Positions 26,040 through 36,330 are shown, numbered from the stretch's first letter. The stretch is 64,000 bases of DNA from an uncultured Devosia sp. (GCF_946479885.1 NZ_CAMLHM010000005.1:1-64000), one strand, 5' to 3'. The notes: a model not told the origin generated them from the letters alone. Made by a program: numbers and translations.

Positions 26040-27065
26040 ATGTCCCAAGCCAGAGTAGCAATCATCGGCGTTGGCCGTATGGGTATGCGGCATGCTACGG
26101 TGGTGCGTGAGCTTGGGCTCTCGCTGGAAGCCATAAGCGACATCATTCCACAAGCGCTGACCGCAGCGGGAACGCAGCTGGGCATGGATGCGTCCCGGCA
26201 ATATAGCGATCCGTTCACCCTCATCGATCAGGTCCGGCCCGACGTCCTGATCGTCAGCACCACCGCCCCCACCCATCGCGAACTGGTCGTGCATGCGGCG
26301 GGCGTCGGTGTCGGTGCCATCCTGTGCGAAAAGCCCGCGGCAACCTCGATCGAGGGTTGCGAGGCGATGATCGAGGCGTGCCGTCGGAGCGGAACCAAGC
26401 TCGCGATAAACCACCAGATGCGCTTCATGGAGCAGTATCAAAAGCCGAAGGCGCTGGTGAACAGCCCGGCTTTTGGCGGATTGGGCAGCGTCATCGTCAG
26501 CGCCGGCAACTTTGGCATGGCCATGAATGGAACGCATTACTTCGAGATGTTCCGGTACTTGACCGACGAAGCGCCGGTAAGCGTGAACGCGTGGTTCTCA
26601 GCCGAAGCATTGCCAAACCCGCGCGGCCCGCAATTCACCGATGCTGCGGGGTCGGTGCGCATGACGACGGCCTCGGGCAAGCGCTTCTATCTGGACTGTT
26701 CCCCCGACCAGGGCCATGGCATGTTTGTCACCTACAACTGCCGCAATGGTCGGATCGACATTGATGAATTGAGCGGGCAGATGACGATGACCGTGCGCGA
26801 TGAACAGCATCGGGACATGCCAACCACGCGCTACGGCATGCCTTATTCGGTCACTTCGGCAGCAATTGCGCCTGCCGACGCCGTCGCCCCGACCCGCGCG
26901 GTGCTGGAGGCGTTGCTGTCCGGCGCGAATTACCCCAACGGGGAGGATGGCCGCCTCGCCATGCAGGCGCTGGTCGCCGCGCATATTTCCAACAGACGGG
27001 GCGGATCGACGGTTCGGCTGGACGATCCCGAAGTCGCATCCTATGGCGACCTTCCCATTGCCTGA
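26040..27065 (+). CDS. Gfo/Idh family oxidoreductase, polysaccharide locus
   Basis: NAD(P)-dependent oxidoreductase of 341 residues. The ATG at 26040 (MSQARVAIIGVGRMG) was preferred to an in-frame TTG at 26022. Rossmann motif GVGRMGMRH, catalytic CEKPAATS near residue 98 and a C-terminal alpha/beta domain with HYFEMFRYL. It is the third Gfo/Idh protein of the locus and distinct from the other two. Lying between a glycosyltransferase and an ABC flippase, it probably makes a modified hexose for the glycan; the reaction is unknown. Confidence 0.78.
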   Translation: MSQARVAIIGVGRMGMRHATVVRELGLSLEAISDIIPQALTAAGTQLGMDASRQYSDPFTLIDQVRPDVLIVSTTAPTHRELVVHAAGVGVGAILCEKPAATSIEGCEAMIEACRRSGTKLAINHQMRFMEQYQKPKALVNSPAFGGLGSVIVSAGNFGMAMNGTHYFEMFRYLTDEAPVSVNAWFSAEALPNPRGPQFTDAAGSVRMTTASGKRFYLDCSPDQGHGMFVTYNCRNGRIDIDELSGQMTMTVRDEQHRDMPTTRYGMPYSVTSAAIAPADAVAPTRAVLEALLSGANYPNGEDGRLAMQALVAAHISNRRGGSTVRLDDPEVASYGDLPIA

Positions 27066-27087
27066 CGCACCCCGCATCCCACCAGCA

Positions 27088-28932
27088 ATGTCATTCGTCG
27101 ATCACACGCGCAAATTGGCTTTTGGGTGGGTCGATGGCCTGTCCCAAACGATCCACAACGCGCGACTGACCTTCCAGCTGTCACGCAGCAACTGGTCGAT
27201 GATGGCGGGCTTTATCGTCCTCGCTTTGCTCAATGCATTGACCGACAGCTTCTCGGTCATGCTGATTGTGCCTTTGCTCCAGTCGTTTTCGGTCGACTCG
27301 GTTTTCGGCGGGGTACCCTTCCTCGAGCAGATCGGGGCGCTGCTTCAGCCGCTTGACCCCACTACCAGGCTCCGCTGGGTTGCTCTGCTGATCCTGTTCA
27401 TTCTGGTTGCCAAGGGCATCCTGCAATACCTGCTCGACGTGATCGTCTACATCATGCCCCTGCGGGTCGAGCGCGACCTGCGCATCAAGGCTTTCATGGC
27501 CATCATGGAAAGCCGGCTGTCATTCGCCGAGTCGCTGACCTCCGGCGAGACTGGCAACTTTACCGCGTCATTCCCCGCACGGGCGGGCATCGCGGCACGC
27601 TTCCTGATGCAGCTGATCGCTGCGATCATGACGATCGCGCTGATCCTGGGTCTCCTGCTGGCCATTACGCCAACCGCGTTGATGGGCCTGGCAGCATTCG
27701 CCATCGTGGCTTCGGCATTGTTCCGCGCCATCACCGGACCACTGTCGCGACGGCTCGATACCGAGCTCACAGTCAGCCAGGAACGCTTCACCCAAGCCTA
27801 TTTCGAGGCGGTGAACAACAAGCGCACCATCCGCGTGTTCAACGCGACCGAGATATTTCTTGGTCGTATCCGCAAGCTCCTGGAATCACTGCGCACCGTG
27901 CAGGCACAGACCATCGCGGTGCAAAACGCTACGTACCCGTTCTTTTCGGTCCTTGCTGGACTGCTGGTTTGCCTTGCGGTGCTGGGCGCCTCTTTCTACC
28001 AGCCCGAAACGTCGCAATCGCTGCTGGGCGTCCTGCTGGTTTTCCTGGTTGCCGCCACCCGATTGCTCGGGCCGTTCAGCATTCTGCACATCGCCAACAT
28101 GCATTTCGCCATCCATTCCGAAGCCGTGGTTCAAATGACCCGCTTCCTGGATGACGCGGCGACGAATGCGGATCGGGACGGCGTGCTGCCGCTGCCATCG
28201 CCCCGTCCCCGCATAGAATTTCGCGATGTGAGCTTCACCTATCCCGGTACCGAGACCGGCGTTCGCGGCCTGTCCCTCACAATCGAGCCATCAGAGTTCG
28301 TCGCCATCGTCGGTCCGTCAGGCGCTGGCAAGTCGACGATCTTCCACCTGATATCGCGCCTGCATCGCCCGACATCGGGACAGATCCTGATCGGCAACGT
28401 TCCACTGGACGATCTGGCCGTTCGCAACTGGTGGGACAGCATTTCGATCGTCAGTCAGGACGTCCCGATTTTCAATGCGACCATCCGCGACAACATTCAG
28501 TTCGGCCTGAACGAGGCGCCGGATGACCAGAAAATCATGGAGGCATTGGCCCTTGCCTCGGCCGATGAATTCGTGGCCCGAATGCCCGATGGTCTGGACT
28601 CCAGGCTGGGTGAGTTCGGCTCGGTCCTGTCCGGCGGCGAACGGCAGAGGCTGGCTCTCGCGCGTGCCTTCTACCATCGCCGACCCGTTGTCATGCTCGA
28701 CGAGGTGACAAGCCAGCTTGATGCCATTACCGAGCAGCGGGTTGCCGAGAGCATCCGACGACTGCATTCGGACGGTTGCACGGTGATCGCGATCGCCCAT
28801 CGTTATTCCACGGTTCGCCAAGCAGATCGTCTGCTCGTGCTGGACAAGGGACAATTGGTGGCTGCCGGTACACCCGAGGCACTGTCGCAGGACAATGAGT
28901 TCGTGAAGGCGATGGCGCACGGCACGGCTTAG
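27088..28932 (+). CDS. MsbA/PglK-type ABC transporter, likely glycolipid flippase
   Basis: Half transporter of 614 residues: six membrane helices (about residues 30-310), then an ATPase with GPSGAGKSTIF, LSGGERQRLALARAF and VVMLDEVTSQLD. The frame runs back to 26800, overlapping the previous gene in another frame; ATGs at 27043 and 27088 are the credible starts, and 27088 was chosen because it clears the neighbour. Family members flip lipid A (MsbA) or lipid-linked oligosaccharide (PglK). It shares the operon with a Wzx flippase, so its cargo is a puzzle; it could move a different lipid-linked glycan. Confidence 0.85.
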   Translation: MSFVDHTRKLAFGWVDGLSQTIHNARLTFQLSRSNWSMMAGFIVLALLNALTDSFSVMLIVPLLQSFSVDSVFGGVPFLEQIGALLQPLDPTTRLRWVALLILFILVAKGILQYLLDVIVYIMPLRVERDLRIKAFMAIMESRLSFAESLTSGETGNFTASFPARAGIAARFLMQLIAAIMTIALILGLLLAITPTALMGLAAFAIVASALFRAITGPLSRRLDTELTVSQERFTQAYFEAVNNKRTIRVFNATEIFLGRIRKLLESLRTVQAQTIAVQNATYPFFSVLAGLLVCLAVLGASFYQPETSQSLLGVLLVFLVAATRLLGPFSILHIANMHFAIHSEAVVQMTRFLDDAATNADRDGVLPLPSPRPRIEFRDVSFTYPGTETGVRGLSLTIEPSEFVAIVGPSGAGKSTIFHLISRLHRPTSGQILIGNVPLDDLAVRNWWDSISIVSQDVPIFNATIRDNIQFGLNEAPDDQKIMEALALASADEFVARMPDGLDSRLGEFGSVLSGGERQRLALARAFYHRRPVVMLDEVTSQLDAITEQRVAESIRRLHSDGCTVIAIAHRYSTVRQADRLLVLDKGQLVAAGTPEALSQDNEFVKAMAHGTA

Positions 28933-28960
28933 CCCCAAAGGGCAGGATGGCTCATCGGAT

Positions 28961-30739
28961 ATGCGCATACTGGTCTATCTCGATACCCCTCGCCAACGCT
29001 CCTATGTGGCCAGCGTCGAAGCAGCGGTAGCAGGCATCGAGGGCGTCCACGTATTTTCCGGAGGCCCCGGAGTGGCGGAGGACTATTTCGAGCTTGCTGG
29101 CGTCTCCTACGGCACCCCGGTCTTCAAAGTGCCCCCCGTGGCATTCACCACGCGTGTCCGGCGCGGTCTGCGAGACCTGCGGGTCAGGTGGCACCTCGCC
29201 TACCATGCATTTCTGAAGGCGACACAACCTAGCCGGAGGAGGCTACAAGCCTCTGTCGAAGCCGGGCGTGCACCGATCAGGTCCTTGCCCCGGCCGCGGG
29301 AGGAGCGGCCGGCCCTTCGAGCGACCATCGGGGCATTACAGGGAATTGCCGAGGCCGTGCGCGCCATCGGGCGGAGCGCGCGTGCCTTCGTGGCCGGGAT
29401 GCCGCGTGCAGTTCGGTCCACTTGGTTGGCCAGGAGGCCCAACCGGCGCGATATCCGGAAACTGCACCCGCTGCTGCGTCCGGCCGCCCTATTTCTGTAC
29501 AGAGCTGCCTTGTTGGCCACCGCCGTGGCAACCATTGGTCTCAACTCGGTCGGCATTATGCGCCAGCTGTTCCTGCGGCGCTTGTACCTCCATGAGGCGA
29601 CCAAGCTGATCGAACGCGTTCGCCCCCAGGTCATCGTGGTGATGGAGGACAACGCCGAAGGGCTTACGGGGGTGATGACCTTTGCCGCTCGGCGGGCCGG
29701 CATCCCCTTCATCGTGCTGCCCGACTACATCCCGAACCCGATCGAGCCGGCGACCTTTTACCGGGACTCCCGAGCCCACCAGGTTCGCACTTTGCTCGAC
29801 CGGCTGGTGGCAACGGCCTATCCCAAATGGACATATGTTCACAACGGTCGCACGATGCTCCGGCTTCCCGCCGCCACGATCATGGCTTACCACCTGTTGC
29901 GATGCGATCCCCCTGCCCCGTGGATCCTCAATTCCGGCTACGCCAACGCTATTGCGCTCGATAGTCCGGCGATCTGGGCCCACTATCGCGACCTCGGATT
30001 TCGCCAAAGCAAACTCCGGGTCATCGGCACGGCGCAGGACGATCGCCTGCACGCTCGCTTCAGCCAACGGGCAGATTTGCGCGCGACATTGATGCGCGAC
30101 CTGGACCTGCCTGCAGACCGACCGATCGCACTGTGCGCATTTCCACCGGACCAGTACGCGAGCTCCGCCATCGGAGCCTTTGAATATCCGAGCTACGACG
30201 ACCTGGTGCGGGCCTGGTTTGCCGAGCTTGTGGCGATTTCAGGCAACATGAATGTCATTGTGCGCCCACATCCGCGCACCGCTCCGGGCCTTCTGGAGCA
30301 GACTTGCCCCCCCGGCATCCGCATTGTCTGGACCCCGACCGAGGACCTGATCCCGATCTGCGATCTCTATGTCGCCTCAGTCTCCACCACGATACGTTGG
30401 GCGTTGAGCCTTGGAATCCCGGTCCTGAACTACGACTGCTACCGCTACGGCTATGGCGACTTTTCAGCGGCCCGGGGCGTGCTGGAATGTACCGACAGAT
30501 CGGTCTTTGCCAGGAACCTGCAGGTGCTGACCGGCGGCAACGATGAACTGGCGGCGAATGCTCGCTCCGATCGCGAGGCCTGGGGCCAGGTGGACGGCAA
30601 ATATGCCAGTCGGTTGAGGCACCTGCTGGAAGACGTCGCCAGCGATACGTCCGAGCCCCAGCCTACCCACACGGCACCCGCCGGGCCGGGTGCGGCGCCG
30701 ATACGGGCGGCCCTGGCGCAGTTGTGGTCACAACGCTGA
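28961..30739 (+). CDS. Putative surface glycan glycosyltransferase, GT-B-like
   Basis: Protein of 592 residues, unusually long. The N-terminal third is arginine-rich (residues about 65-165) with a short hydrophobic stretch near 185-200. A central strand reads VIVVMEDNAEGLTGVM, and the C-terminal part has VRPHPR followed by STTIRWALSLGIPVLNYD, the layout of the nucleotide-binding half of GT-B enzymes. It ends the first operon. No family name fits with confidence; addition or modification of a sugar is inferred from context and from the general likeness of its C-terminal pattern to the protein at 17562. Confidence 0.55.
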   Translation: MRILVYLDTPRQRSYVASVEAAVAGIEGVHVFSGGPGVAEDYFELAGVSYGTPVFKVPPVAFTTRVRRGLRDLRVRWHLAYHAFLKATQPSRRRLQASVEAGRAPIRSLPRPREERPALRATIGALQGIAEAVRAIGRSARAFVAGMPRAVRSTWLARRPNRRDIRKLHPLLRPAALFLYRAALLATAVATIGLNSVGIMRQLFLRRLYLHEATKLIERVRPQVIVVMEDNAEGLTGVMTFAARRAGIPFIVLPDYIPNPIEPATFYRDSRAHQVRTLLDRLVATAYPKWTYVHNGRTMLRLPAATIMAYHLLRCDPPAPWILNSGYANAIALDSPAIWAHYRDLGFRQSKLRVIGTAQDDRLHARFSQRADLRATLMRDLDLPADRPIALCAFPPDQYASSAIGAFEYPSYDDLVRAWFAELVAISGNMNVIVRPHPRTAPGLLEQTCPPGIRIVWTPTEDLIPICDLYVASVSTTIRWALSLGIPVLNYDCYRYGYGDFSAARGVLECTDRSVFARNLQVLTGGNDELAANARSDREAWGQVDGKYASRLRHLLEDVASDTSEPQPTHTAPAGPGAAPIRAALAQLWSQR

Positions 30740-30747
30740 TCGCGCTT

Positions 30748-31575
30748 TCACGACCGGCGGAAGCTGAATGCGCGGCGCAGCCGCAGTAGCTTTTCGGCCC
30801 CGGAAGCGGTGCGCGCAGCGCGGCGCACTGCTTCACGACCGAATGCGAAACACAACACCAGGAAGATTGCCAAGCCCACGCTGGCGAATATGACAGCGCG
30901 CAGACTGCGTGGGACTGGCGTCGATGGCAAGCTGGGAGGGGAAAGGACGACGTCATTCGCCCCTTTCAGCTTTGATTCAACGTCCAGCAGCTCATCCTCG
31001 CGCTTGGCCTGCTGGTCCAGCAGCAAGACGACAGACCGTGCATAGAGCTCACTTTCGGAGCCGGGAATGGTGCTATCGGCTTCTGCAGCCAACCTGGAAC
31101 TGATCAGATCAAGATCATCCAGAGCCTTCAGGATGCGCGCCTTGGACCGCTGAAGGATTTCAGTTCGCGTGGCGTCTGGCGTGGTCTCGGCGGCGAAAGC
31201 CTTGATCACGGCATCGAGACTGGCCTGTGCCGCCTGCGGCGACCCAGCCCGGAACGAGACGCTGTATGGCTTGGCGGTGGGGTCTACCGTGGGCTCTGCG
31301 TGGCCCAGATCGAGGTTCCACATTGCCGTATCCACGCCCGTTCGCTCCAGAAAATCGGGCGCCGAGAACCGTACCAGTTGCACGGCGTCGAGCGACACGA
31401 CCGCGTCCGACTGATAGATTTGTGGTTGCAGCTGAAAATAGCCAAAGGCCGCCGCGACCGCCAGGATGCAGGCGATGACCAGCATTTTCCAGGCTTCCGC
31501 AACGACGACAATGGCATCCAACAAGCCGAAATGCGCGTCATATGCGGGCGGCTGTGTTTCACTATCGTTGGTCAT
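30748..31575 (-). CDS. Wzz-like chain length determinant
   Basis: Inner-membrane protein of 275 residues. The start is the ATG at 31575, which has a strong GGAGG site 6 bases upstream. It has one membrane helix near residues 27-46, a periplasmic region with coiled-coil character (about residues 125-200) and a second helix near 225-245 after a proline-rich segment (SPPSLPSTPVPRSLR), the normal Wzz topology. It sets how many repeats Wzy adds. There is no C-terminal tyrosine kinase domain. It points towards the first operon and diverges from fnlA, so it has its own promoter region. Confidence 0.82.
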   Translation of the reverse strand: MTNDSETQPPAYDAHFGLLDAIVVVAEAWKMLVIACILAVAAAFGYFQLQPQIYQSDAVVSLDAVQLVRFSAPDFLERTGVDTAMWNLDLGHAEPTVDPTAKPYSVSFRAGSPQAAQASLDAVIKAFAAETTPDATRTEILQRSKARILKALDDLDLISSRLAAEADSTIPGSESELYARSVVLLLDQQAKREDELLDVESKLKGANDVVLSPPSLPSTPVPRSLRAVIFASVGLAIFLVLCFAFGREAVRRAARTASGAEKLLRLRRAFSFRRS

Positions 31576-31783
31576 GGTGGACCTCCAAGGCGTGGGCATC
31601 GGCGTTTCCGCCGGCAAAAAAATCAGTCGGCCGAACCGTTAGCTTGATCCGTCCCGGGGGTACAGGCCAGTCCGACATTCGAGCCATTTTTTCGAACCGG
31701 AGTGGCCATTGGAGGTTTTCATGGTATGGGAGCCGCGCCCCGTTTCGGCGAGCTCCGTGACCCCGACCTCAGCAGGACCCACC

Positions 31784-32824
31784 ATGGTGACCAATATCTT
31801 CCAGGACTCGTGCCTGATGGTTACGGGCGGTACCGGTTCATTCGGAGATGCGGTCCTTCGTCGTTTCCTTGCTTCGTCCATACGCGAGATTCGCGTCTTC
31901 AGCCGGGACGAGAAAAAGCAGGACGACATGCGCAAGCGCTACGCCAGCGACAAGCTCAAGTTCTACCTTGGTGACGTGCGCGACCCCCAGAGCCTGATTG
32001 CCGCGACGCGAGGTGTGGACTACATCTTCCATGCAGCGGCGCTGAAACAGGTGCCGTCTTGCGAATTCCACCCGATGGAAGCTGTCAAAACCAACGTCCT
32101 GGGGACTGAAAACGTCCTCGAGGCGGCGATTGCCAATGGCGTGAAGCGCGTGGTGTGCCTGTCGACGGACAAGGCCGTCTACCCCATCAATGCCATGGGA
32201 ATTTCCAAGGCCCTGATGGAAAAGGTGATGGTGGCAAAGTCCCGCGAGCTTGGCCGGGGGCAGACCATCCTTTGTGGAACACGCTATGGCAATGTCATGG
32301 CCTCGCGCGGATCCGTCATTCCGCTGTTCGCCGAGCAGATCAGCGGCGGGCGGCCGATCACCATTACCGACCCGGAAATGACCCGCTTCATGATGACCCT
32401 CGACGATGCCGTCGAGCTGGTGATCTACGCATTCACCAACGGGCAGAATGGCGACATCTTCGTACAGAAGGCGCCGGCCGCCACCATCGGAACGCTCGCG
32501 ACCTCCATGGTGCAGTTGCTCGGCGTGCCAGATCATCCAATAGACGTCATCGGCACGCGACATGGCGAGAAGCTGTTCGAGACGCTGCTGAGCCGCGAAG
32601 AAATGGCCAGCGCCGTTGACCTGGGCGACTATTACCGCATTCCGCCTGACCTGCGGGATCTCAACTACGCCAAATATGTCGAAGTTGGAGAAACCCGCAT
32701 CAGCGAGGTTACGGAATACAACTCGCACAACACCCACCGCCTGGACGTAGCGCAGATGACCAGCCTGCTCGGGCAGTTGGACTATATGCAGGAAACCCTC
32801 GCCCGACGTGGAGCCAGCACATGA
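31784..32824 (+). CDS. fnlA: FnlA/WbjB/CapE-type UDP-GlcNAc 4,6-dehydratase/5-epimerase
   Basis: SDR enzyme of 346 residues that starts UDP-L-FucNAc synthesis from UDP-GlcNAc. NAD-binding VTGGTGSFG lies near the N terminus, and the catalytic M-x3-K variant (NAMGISK) replaces the usual Y-x3-K, as in this family. The ATG at 31784 has AGGA 6 bases upstream and fits the family's N terminus; an ATG at 31721 behind GGAGG is the alternative. It overlaps fnlB by 4 bases. The cluster fnlA-fnlB-fnlC is complete. Confidence 0.92.
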   Translation: MVTNIFQDSCLMVTGGTGSFGDAVLRRFLASSIREIRVFSRDEKKQDDMRKRYASDKLKFYLGDVRDPQSLIAATRGVDYIFHAAALKQVPSCEFHPMEAVKTNVLGTENVLEAAIANGVKRVVCLSTDKAVYPINAMGISKALMEKVMVAKSRELGRGQTILCGTRYGNVMASRGSVIPLFAEQISGGRPITITDPEMTRFMMTLDDAVELVIYAFTNGQNGDIFVQKAPAATIGTLATSMVQLLGVPDHPIDVIGTRHGEKLFETLLSREEMASAVDLGDYYRIPPDLRDLNYAKYVEVGETRISEVTEYNSHNTHRLDVAQMTSLLGQLDYMQETLARRGAST

Positions 32825-33933
32825 CGGCTATTGCGGTCACCGGCGCGGGCGGCTTTATCGGTCGCAACCTTGTCTTGCGGCTACGGGAGTTGAACCACAG
32901 TGTCGTTGGTATTCCGCACACCGCCGACAGCGCCGCCCTGCTATCGGCGCTTGCGGGTGCCGAAGTGGTGTTCCATCTCGCCGGAGTCAATCGGCCCGAA
33001 ACGGCAGAAGAGTTCGAAACCGGTAACGTCGGCATGACCGAACGGCTTGTCGCGGCGATGCGACAGCTGCCCTCCCCGCCATCGGTGGTCTACGCGTCTT
33101 CGATCCAGGCGGCCGCGGATAATCCGTATGGCCGCTCCAAGCGGGACGCGGAGGCCCTGATCACGGCCTACGCGCAAGCTGTGCCGCGCCCCAGCTGGAT
33201 TTTTCGGCTACCCAACGTTTTCGGCAAGTGGTGCCGTCCGAACTACAATTCGGTCGTCGCCACCTTCTGCCACAACGTATCGCGCGGCTTGCCGCTGACC
33301 ATCAACGATCCCGCAGCAGCTCTGAAACTTGTCTACGTCGATGACGTCGTCGAGCACTTTGCGACCATAGCCGCAGCACCGCGCGACCGCTCGGTGCCGT
33401 CGGACATTTCGCCGATCTACGAGACGACGGTGGGTGAGCTGGCACAGCAGCTGGAAAAGTTCCGCGACAGCCGGACAACCCTGGTCACGGGCGCCGTCGG
33501 CACCGGGTTTCTGCGCGCCCTGCACGCGACCTATGTCAGCTACCTTGAACCGACCAATTTCGCCTATCCGCTCAAGGCCCATGCCGATCCGCGCGGCATG
33601 TTCGTCGAGATGCTGCGGACGCCGGACAGCGGTCAGTTCTCGTTTTTCACCGCTCACCCCGGCATTACGCGCGGCGGTCATTATCATCACAGCAAGACCG
33701 AGAAATTCCTAGTGGTACAGGGTCGCGCCCGCTTTGGGTTCCGCAATGTCCTCACTGACGAGATTTTCACGGTGGAGACGTCAGGGGAGACACCCATGGT
33801 GGTCGAAACTGTGCCCGGCTGGTCGCACGACATTACCAATATCGGCGACGATATGATGCTGGTCATGCTGTGGGCCAACGAGCTGTTCGATCCGCAGCGC
33901 CCCGATACCATTGCGGCCAAGGTCCTACCCTGA
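32821..33933 (+). CDS. fnlB: FnlB/WbjC/CapF-type reductase with C-terminal cupin
   Basis: Bifunctional protein of 370 residues for the second step to UDP-L-FucNAc. The N-terminal SDR part has [11 protein letters not shown] and YGRSKRDAE; the C-terminal part (from about residue 250) is a cupin with [14 protein letters not shown] and a metal-binding HHS..E pattern. CapF uses the cupin for C3 epimerisation and the SDR domain for NADPH reduction at C4. Overlaps by 4 bases upstream and shares one base with fnlC (TGATG). Confidence 0.92.
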   Translation: MTAIAVTGAGGFIGRNLVLRLRELNHSVVGIPHTADSAALLSALAGAEVVFHLAGVNRPETAEEFETGNVGMTERLVAAMRQLPSPPSVVYASSIQAAADNPYGRSKRDAEALITAYAQAVPRPSWIFRLPNVFGKWCRPNYNSVVATFCHNVSRGLPLTINDPAAALKLVYVDDVVEHFATIAAAPRDRSVPSDISPIYETTVGELAQQLEKFRDSRTTLVTGAVGTGFLRALHATYVSYLEPTNFAYPLKAHADPRGMFVEMLRTPDSGQFSFFTAHPGITRGGHYHHSKTEKFLVVQGRARFGFRNVLTDEIFTVETSGETPMVVETVPGWSHDITNIGDDMMLVMLWANELFDPQRPDTIAAKVLP

Positions 33934-35066
33934 TGAAAAAGCTTCGCGTCGTCACCGTCGTGGGTACCCGTCCGGAAATCATCCGGCTGTCGCGTGTCAT
34001 CGCCCGCCTGGACCAGTACTGCGAGCACATCCTCGTCCATACCGGACAGAACTACGACTACGAGCTCAACGGCATCTTCTTCGCCGATCTCGGCATTCGG
34101 CAACCCGATATCTTCCTCGAGGCCGCCGGAGCGGGGGCCGCGGAGACGATCGGCAAGATCATAATCGCCTTTGACAAGGTCCTGGCCGAAAAACAGCCCG
34201 ATGCGCTGCTGGTCCTGGGCGATACCAATAGCTGCCTGGCGGCCATTCCCGCCAAACGCCGCAAAGTTCCCATCTTCCACATGGAAGCCGGCAACCGTTG
34301 CTTCGACCAGCGCGTGCCCGAGGAAACCAACCGGCGTATCGTTGATCATACGGCCGACATCAACCTGACCTATTCCGACATCGCGCGCGAGTATCTGCTG
34401 CGCGAGGGCCTCCCCCCGGACCGGATCATCAAGACCGGGTCGCCCATGTTCGAGGTCATCAGCCACTATCGCCCGGCCATCGACGCCTCGACCGTGCTCG
34501 GCAAGTTGGGGCTGAACCAGGCGGGCTACGTCGTCGTCAGCGCACACCGCGAGGAAAACATCGATTCCGAGATCAATTTCGGAAAGCTCTCCGATGTCCT
34601 CAACGGCATCGCCGCGCAGTGGAACCTGCCTGTCATCGTTTCAACGCACCCGCGGACGCAGAAGCGCATCGATGCCGCTGGGACCAGCTTTGACCCCAGG
34701 GTACAGCTGTTGAAGCCCCTCGGCTTCACCGACTATGTGCATCTGCAGATGCGTGCGCGCGTCGTGCTTTCCGACAGCGGGACCATTACCGAAGAATCCT
34801 CGATCCTGAACTTCCCGGCCATCAATATCCGCGAAGCCCATGAGCGGCCCGAAGGCATGGAAGAAGGCGCGGTGATGATGACCGGCCTCGACCTCGACCG
34901 CATTCTTCAGGCCATGAGCATCCTGGAAAACCAGGGACGAGGGGAACAACGCACGCTGCGCCAGGTGGCGGACTATTCCATGCCCCAGGTTTCGGAAAAA
35001 GTCGTCCGGATCATTCACAGTTACCGCGACTATGTGATGCGCACTGTCTGGCGGCAGACGGTTTGA
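33933..35066 (+). CDS. fnlC: FnlC/WbjD/CapG-type UDP-sugar 2-epimerase
   Basis: WecB-fold enzyme of 377 residues that epimerises C2 and completes UDP-L-FucNAc. The ATG at 33933 ([17 protein letters not shown]) shares a base with the fnlB stop; the frame upstream is not protein-like. Family motifs include [27 protein letters not shown] and [10 protein letters not shown]. The position after fnlA and fnlB supports FnlC over WecB (UDP-ManNAc). Confidence 0.92.
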   Translation: MKKLRVVTVVGTRPEIIRLSRVIARLDQYCEHILVHTGQNYDYELNGIFFADLGIRQPDIFLEAAGAGAAETIGKIIIAFDKVLAEKQPDALLVLGDTNSCLAAIPAKRRKVPIFHMEAGNRCFDQRVPEETNRRIVDHTADINLTYSDIAREYLLREGLPPDRIIKTGSPMFEVISHYRPAIDASTVLGKLGLNQAGYVVVSAHREENIDSEINFGKLSDVLNGIAAQWNLPVIVSTHPRTQKRIDAAGTSFDPRVQLLKPLGFTDYVHLQMRARVVLSDSGTITEESSILNFPAINIREAHERPEGMEEGAVMMTGLDLDRILQAMSILENQGRGEQRTLRQVADYSMPQVSEKVVRIIHSYRDYVMRTVWRQTV

Positions 35067-35070
35067 GCCG

Positions 35071-36330
35071 ATGAGACTGCTCGTCGTCAGCCAATATTTC
35101 TGGCCCGAGAATTTTCGGATCAATGACCTCGTCGCGGAGCTGGTGCGACGCGGCCACCAGGTCACGGTGCTGACGGGCGAGCCAAATTACCCCCAGGGTG
35201 AGATTTTCCCGGAATACACCAGCGACAAGGCCGCCTTCGCCGCGTTTGAAGGGGCGGAGGTGATCCGCGTGCCGCTGCGTCCACGGCACAAGGGAAACCT
35301 CAATCTGGCGCTCAACTATCTCAGCTTCGTCGTGTCTGCCAGCTTGCGGGGACCGTGGAGGCTGCGCGGCCGGCAGTTCGACGCCATGTTCGTCTACCAG
35401 CCTTCACCGGTCACCGTCGGCCTGCCGGCCATGTTGCTCAAGGCGATCAAACGCGTGCCTATGGCCTTCTGGGTGCTCGACCTGTGGCCGCAATCGCTTT
35501 CCGCCGTCGGCGTGACGCGGTCGCGCGTCGTCCTTGGGATGGTCGATGCGCTTGTGCGCCTCATCTATCGCAGCGTTGATCTGATCCTGGTCCAGTCACG
35601 CAGTTTTGTCGGGGAAATCGCGCGGCAGGCAGGCAGCGACGAAAAGATCGGCTACTTCCCCAGTTGGTCCGACGATCCTGGATCGGCTGCTCCGGCGGAA
35701 CCTGCCCCCGAGGTTCCCGCGGCGGACGGCCAATTCTCGATCATGTTCACCGGCAACGTTGGAGATGCCCAGGACTTCCCCGCCATCCTCGATACTGCGG
35801 AGCTGTTGCGCCACGAACCCGTGCGCTGGCTCGTCGTCGGCGACGGTCGCCGGTCCGACTGGCTGGCGGCCGAGGTCGCCCGCCGCGACCTGGGCAAACA
35901 GGTTCTGCTGCTCGGGCGGCATCCGCTCGAGCGCATGCCGTCATTCCTCAGGCATGCCGATGCCGCGCTCGTTGCCCTGCGGCCGGAGCCGGCCTTTGCC
36001 ATGACGATCCCCGGCAAGGTGCAGACCTACCTGGCGGGGGGAAAGCCCATCCTGGCCATGATTGATGGCGAGGGTGCCGAGGTGGTTCGGCTCGCCGGAG
36101 CCGGGCTCACCGCGCCGGCTGGCGATGCACTGGCCTTTGCGGACGCTGTCCGGCGGATGATGGCCATGCCGGCCGCGCAGCGCCTGGAAATGGGCCGGAG
36201 CGGCCAGGATTTTGCCCGTCTGGAGTTCGATCGCGACGGCCTCGTTGGGCGGCTTGAGACCTGGCTGGAACAACTGGTGGACCGCGATGGAACACCTCGC
36301 GCCGACGGTCGGCCCCGGGACATGGCCTGA
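35071..36330 (+). CDS. wbuB: WbuB-like glycosyltransferase (probable L-FucNAc transferase)
   Basis: GT4 family protein of 419 residues beginning MRLLVVSQYFWPENFRIND, a start shared with WbuB, the FucNAc transferase of E. coli O26. It has PNYPQGEI, LWPQSLSAVG, GNVGDAQDFPAI and a C-terminal AMTIPGKVQTYLAGGKPIL segment that binds the nucleotide. It follows fnlC by 4 bases, so transfer of L-FucNAc is a fair inference. It ends this group; 147 bases then separate it from the legionaminic operon. Confidence 0.87.
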   Translation: MRLLVVSQYFWPENFRINDLVAELVRRGHQVTVLTGEPNYPQGEIFPEYTSDKAAFAAFEGAEVIRVPLRPRHKGNLNLALNYLSFVVSASLRGPWRLRGRQFDAMFVYQPSPVTVGLPAMLLKAIKRVPMAFWVLDLWPQSLSAVGVTRSRVVLGMVDALVRLIYRSVDLILVQSRSFVGEIARQAGSDEKIGYFPSWSDDPGSAAPAEPAPEVPAADGQFSIMFTGNVGDAQDFPAILDTAELLRHEPVRWLVVGDGRRSDWLAAEVARRDLGKQVLLLGRHPLERMPSFLRHADAALVALRPEPAFAMTIPGKVQTYLAGGKPILAMIDGEGAEVVRLAGAGLTAPAGDALAFADAVRRMMAMPAAQRLEMGRSGQDFARLEFDRDGLVGRLETWLEQLVDRDGTPRADGRPRDMA

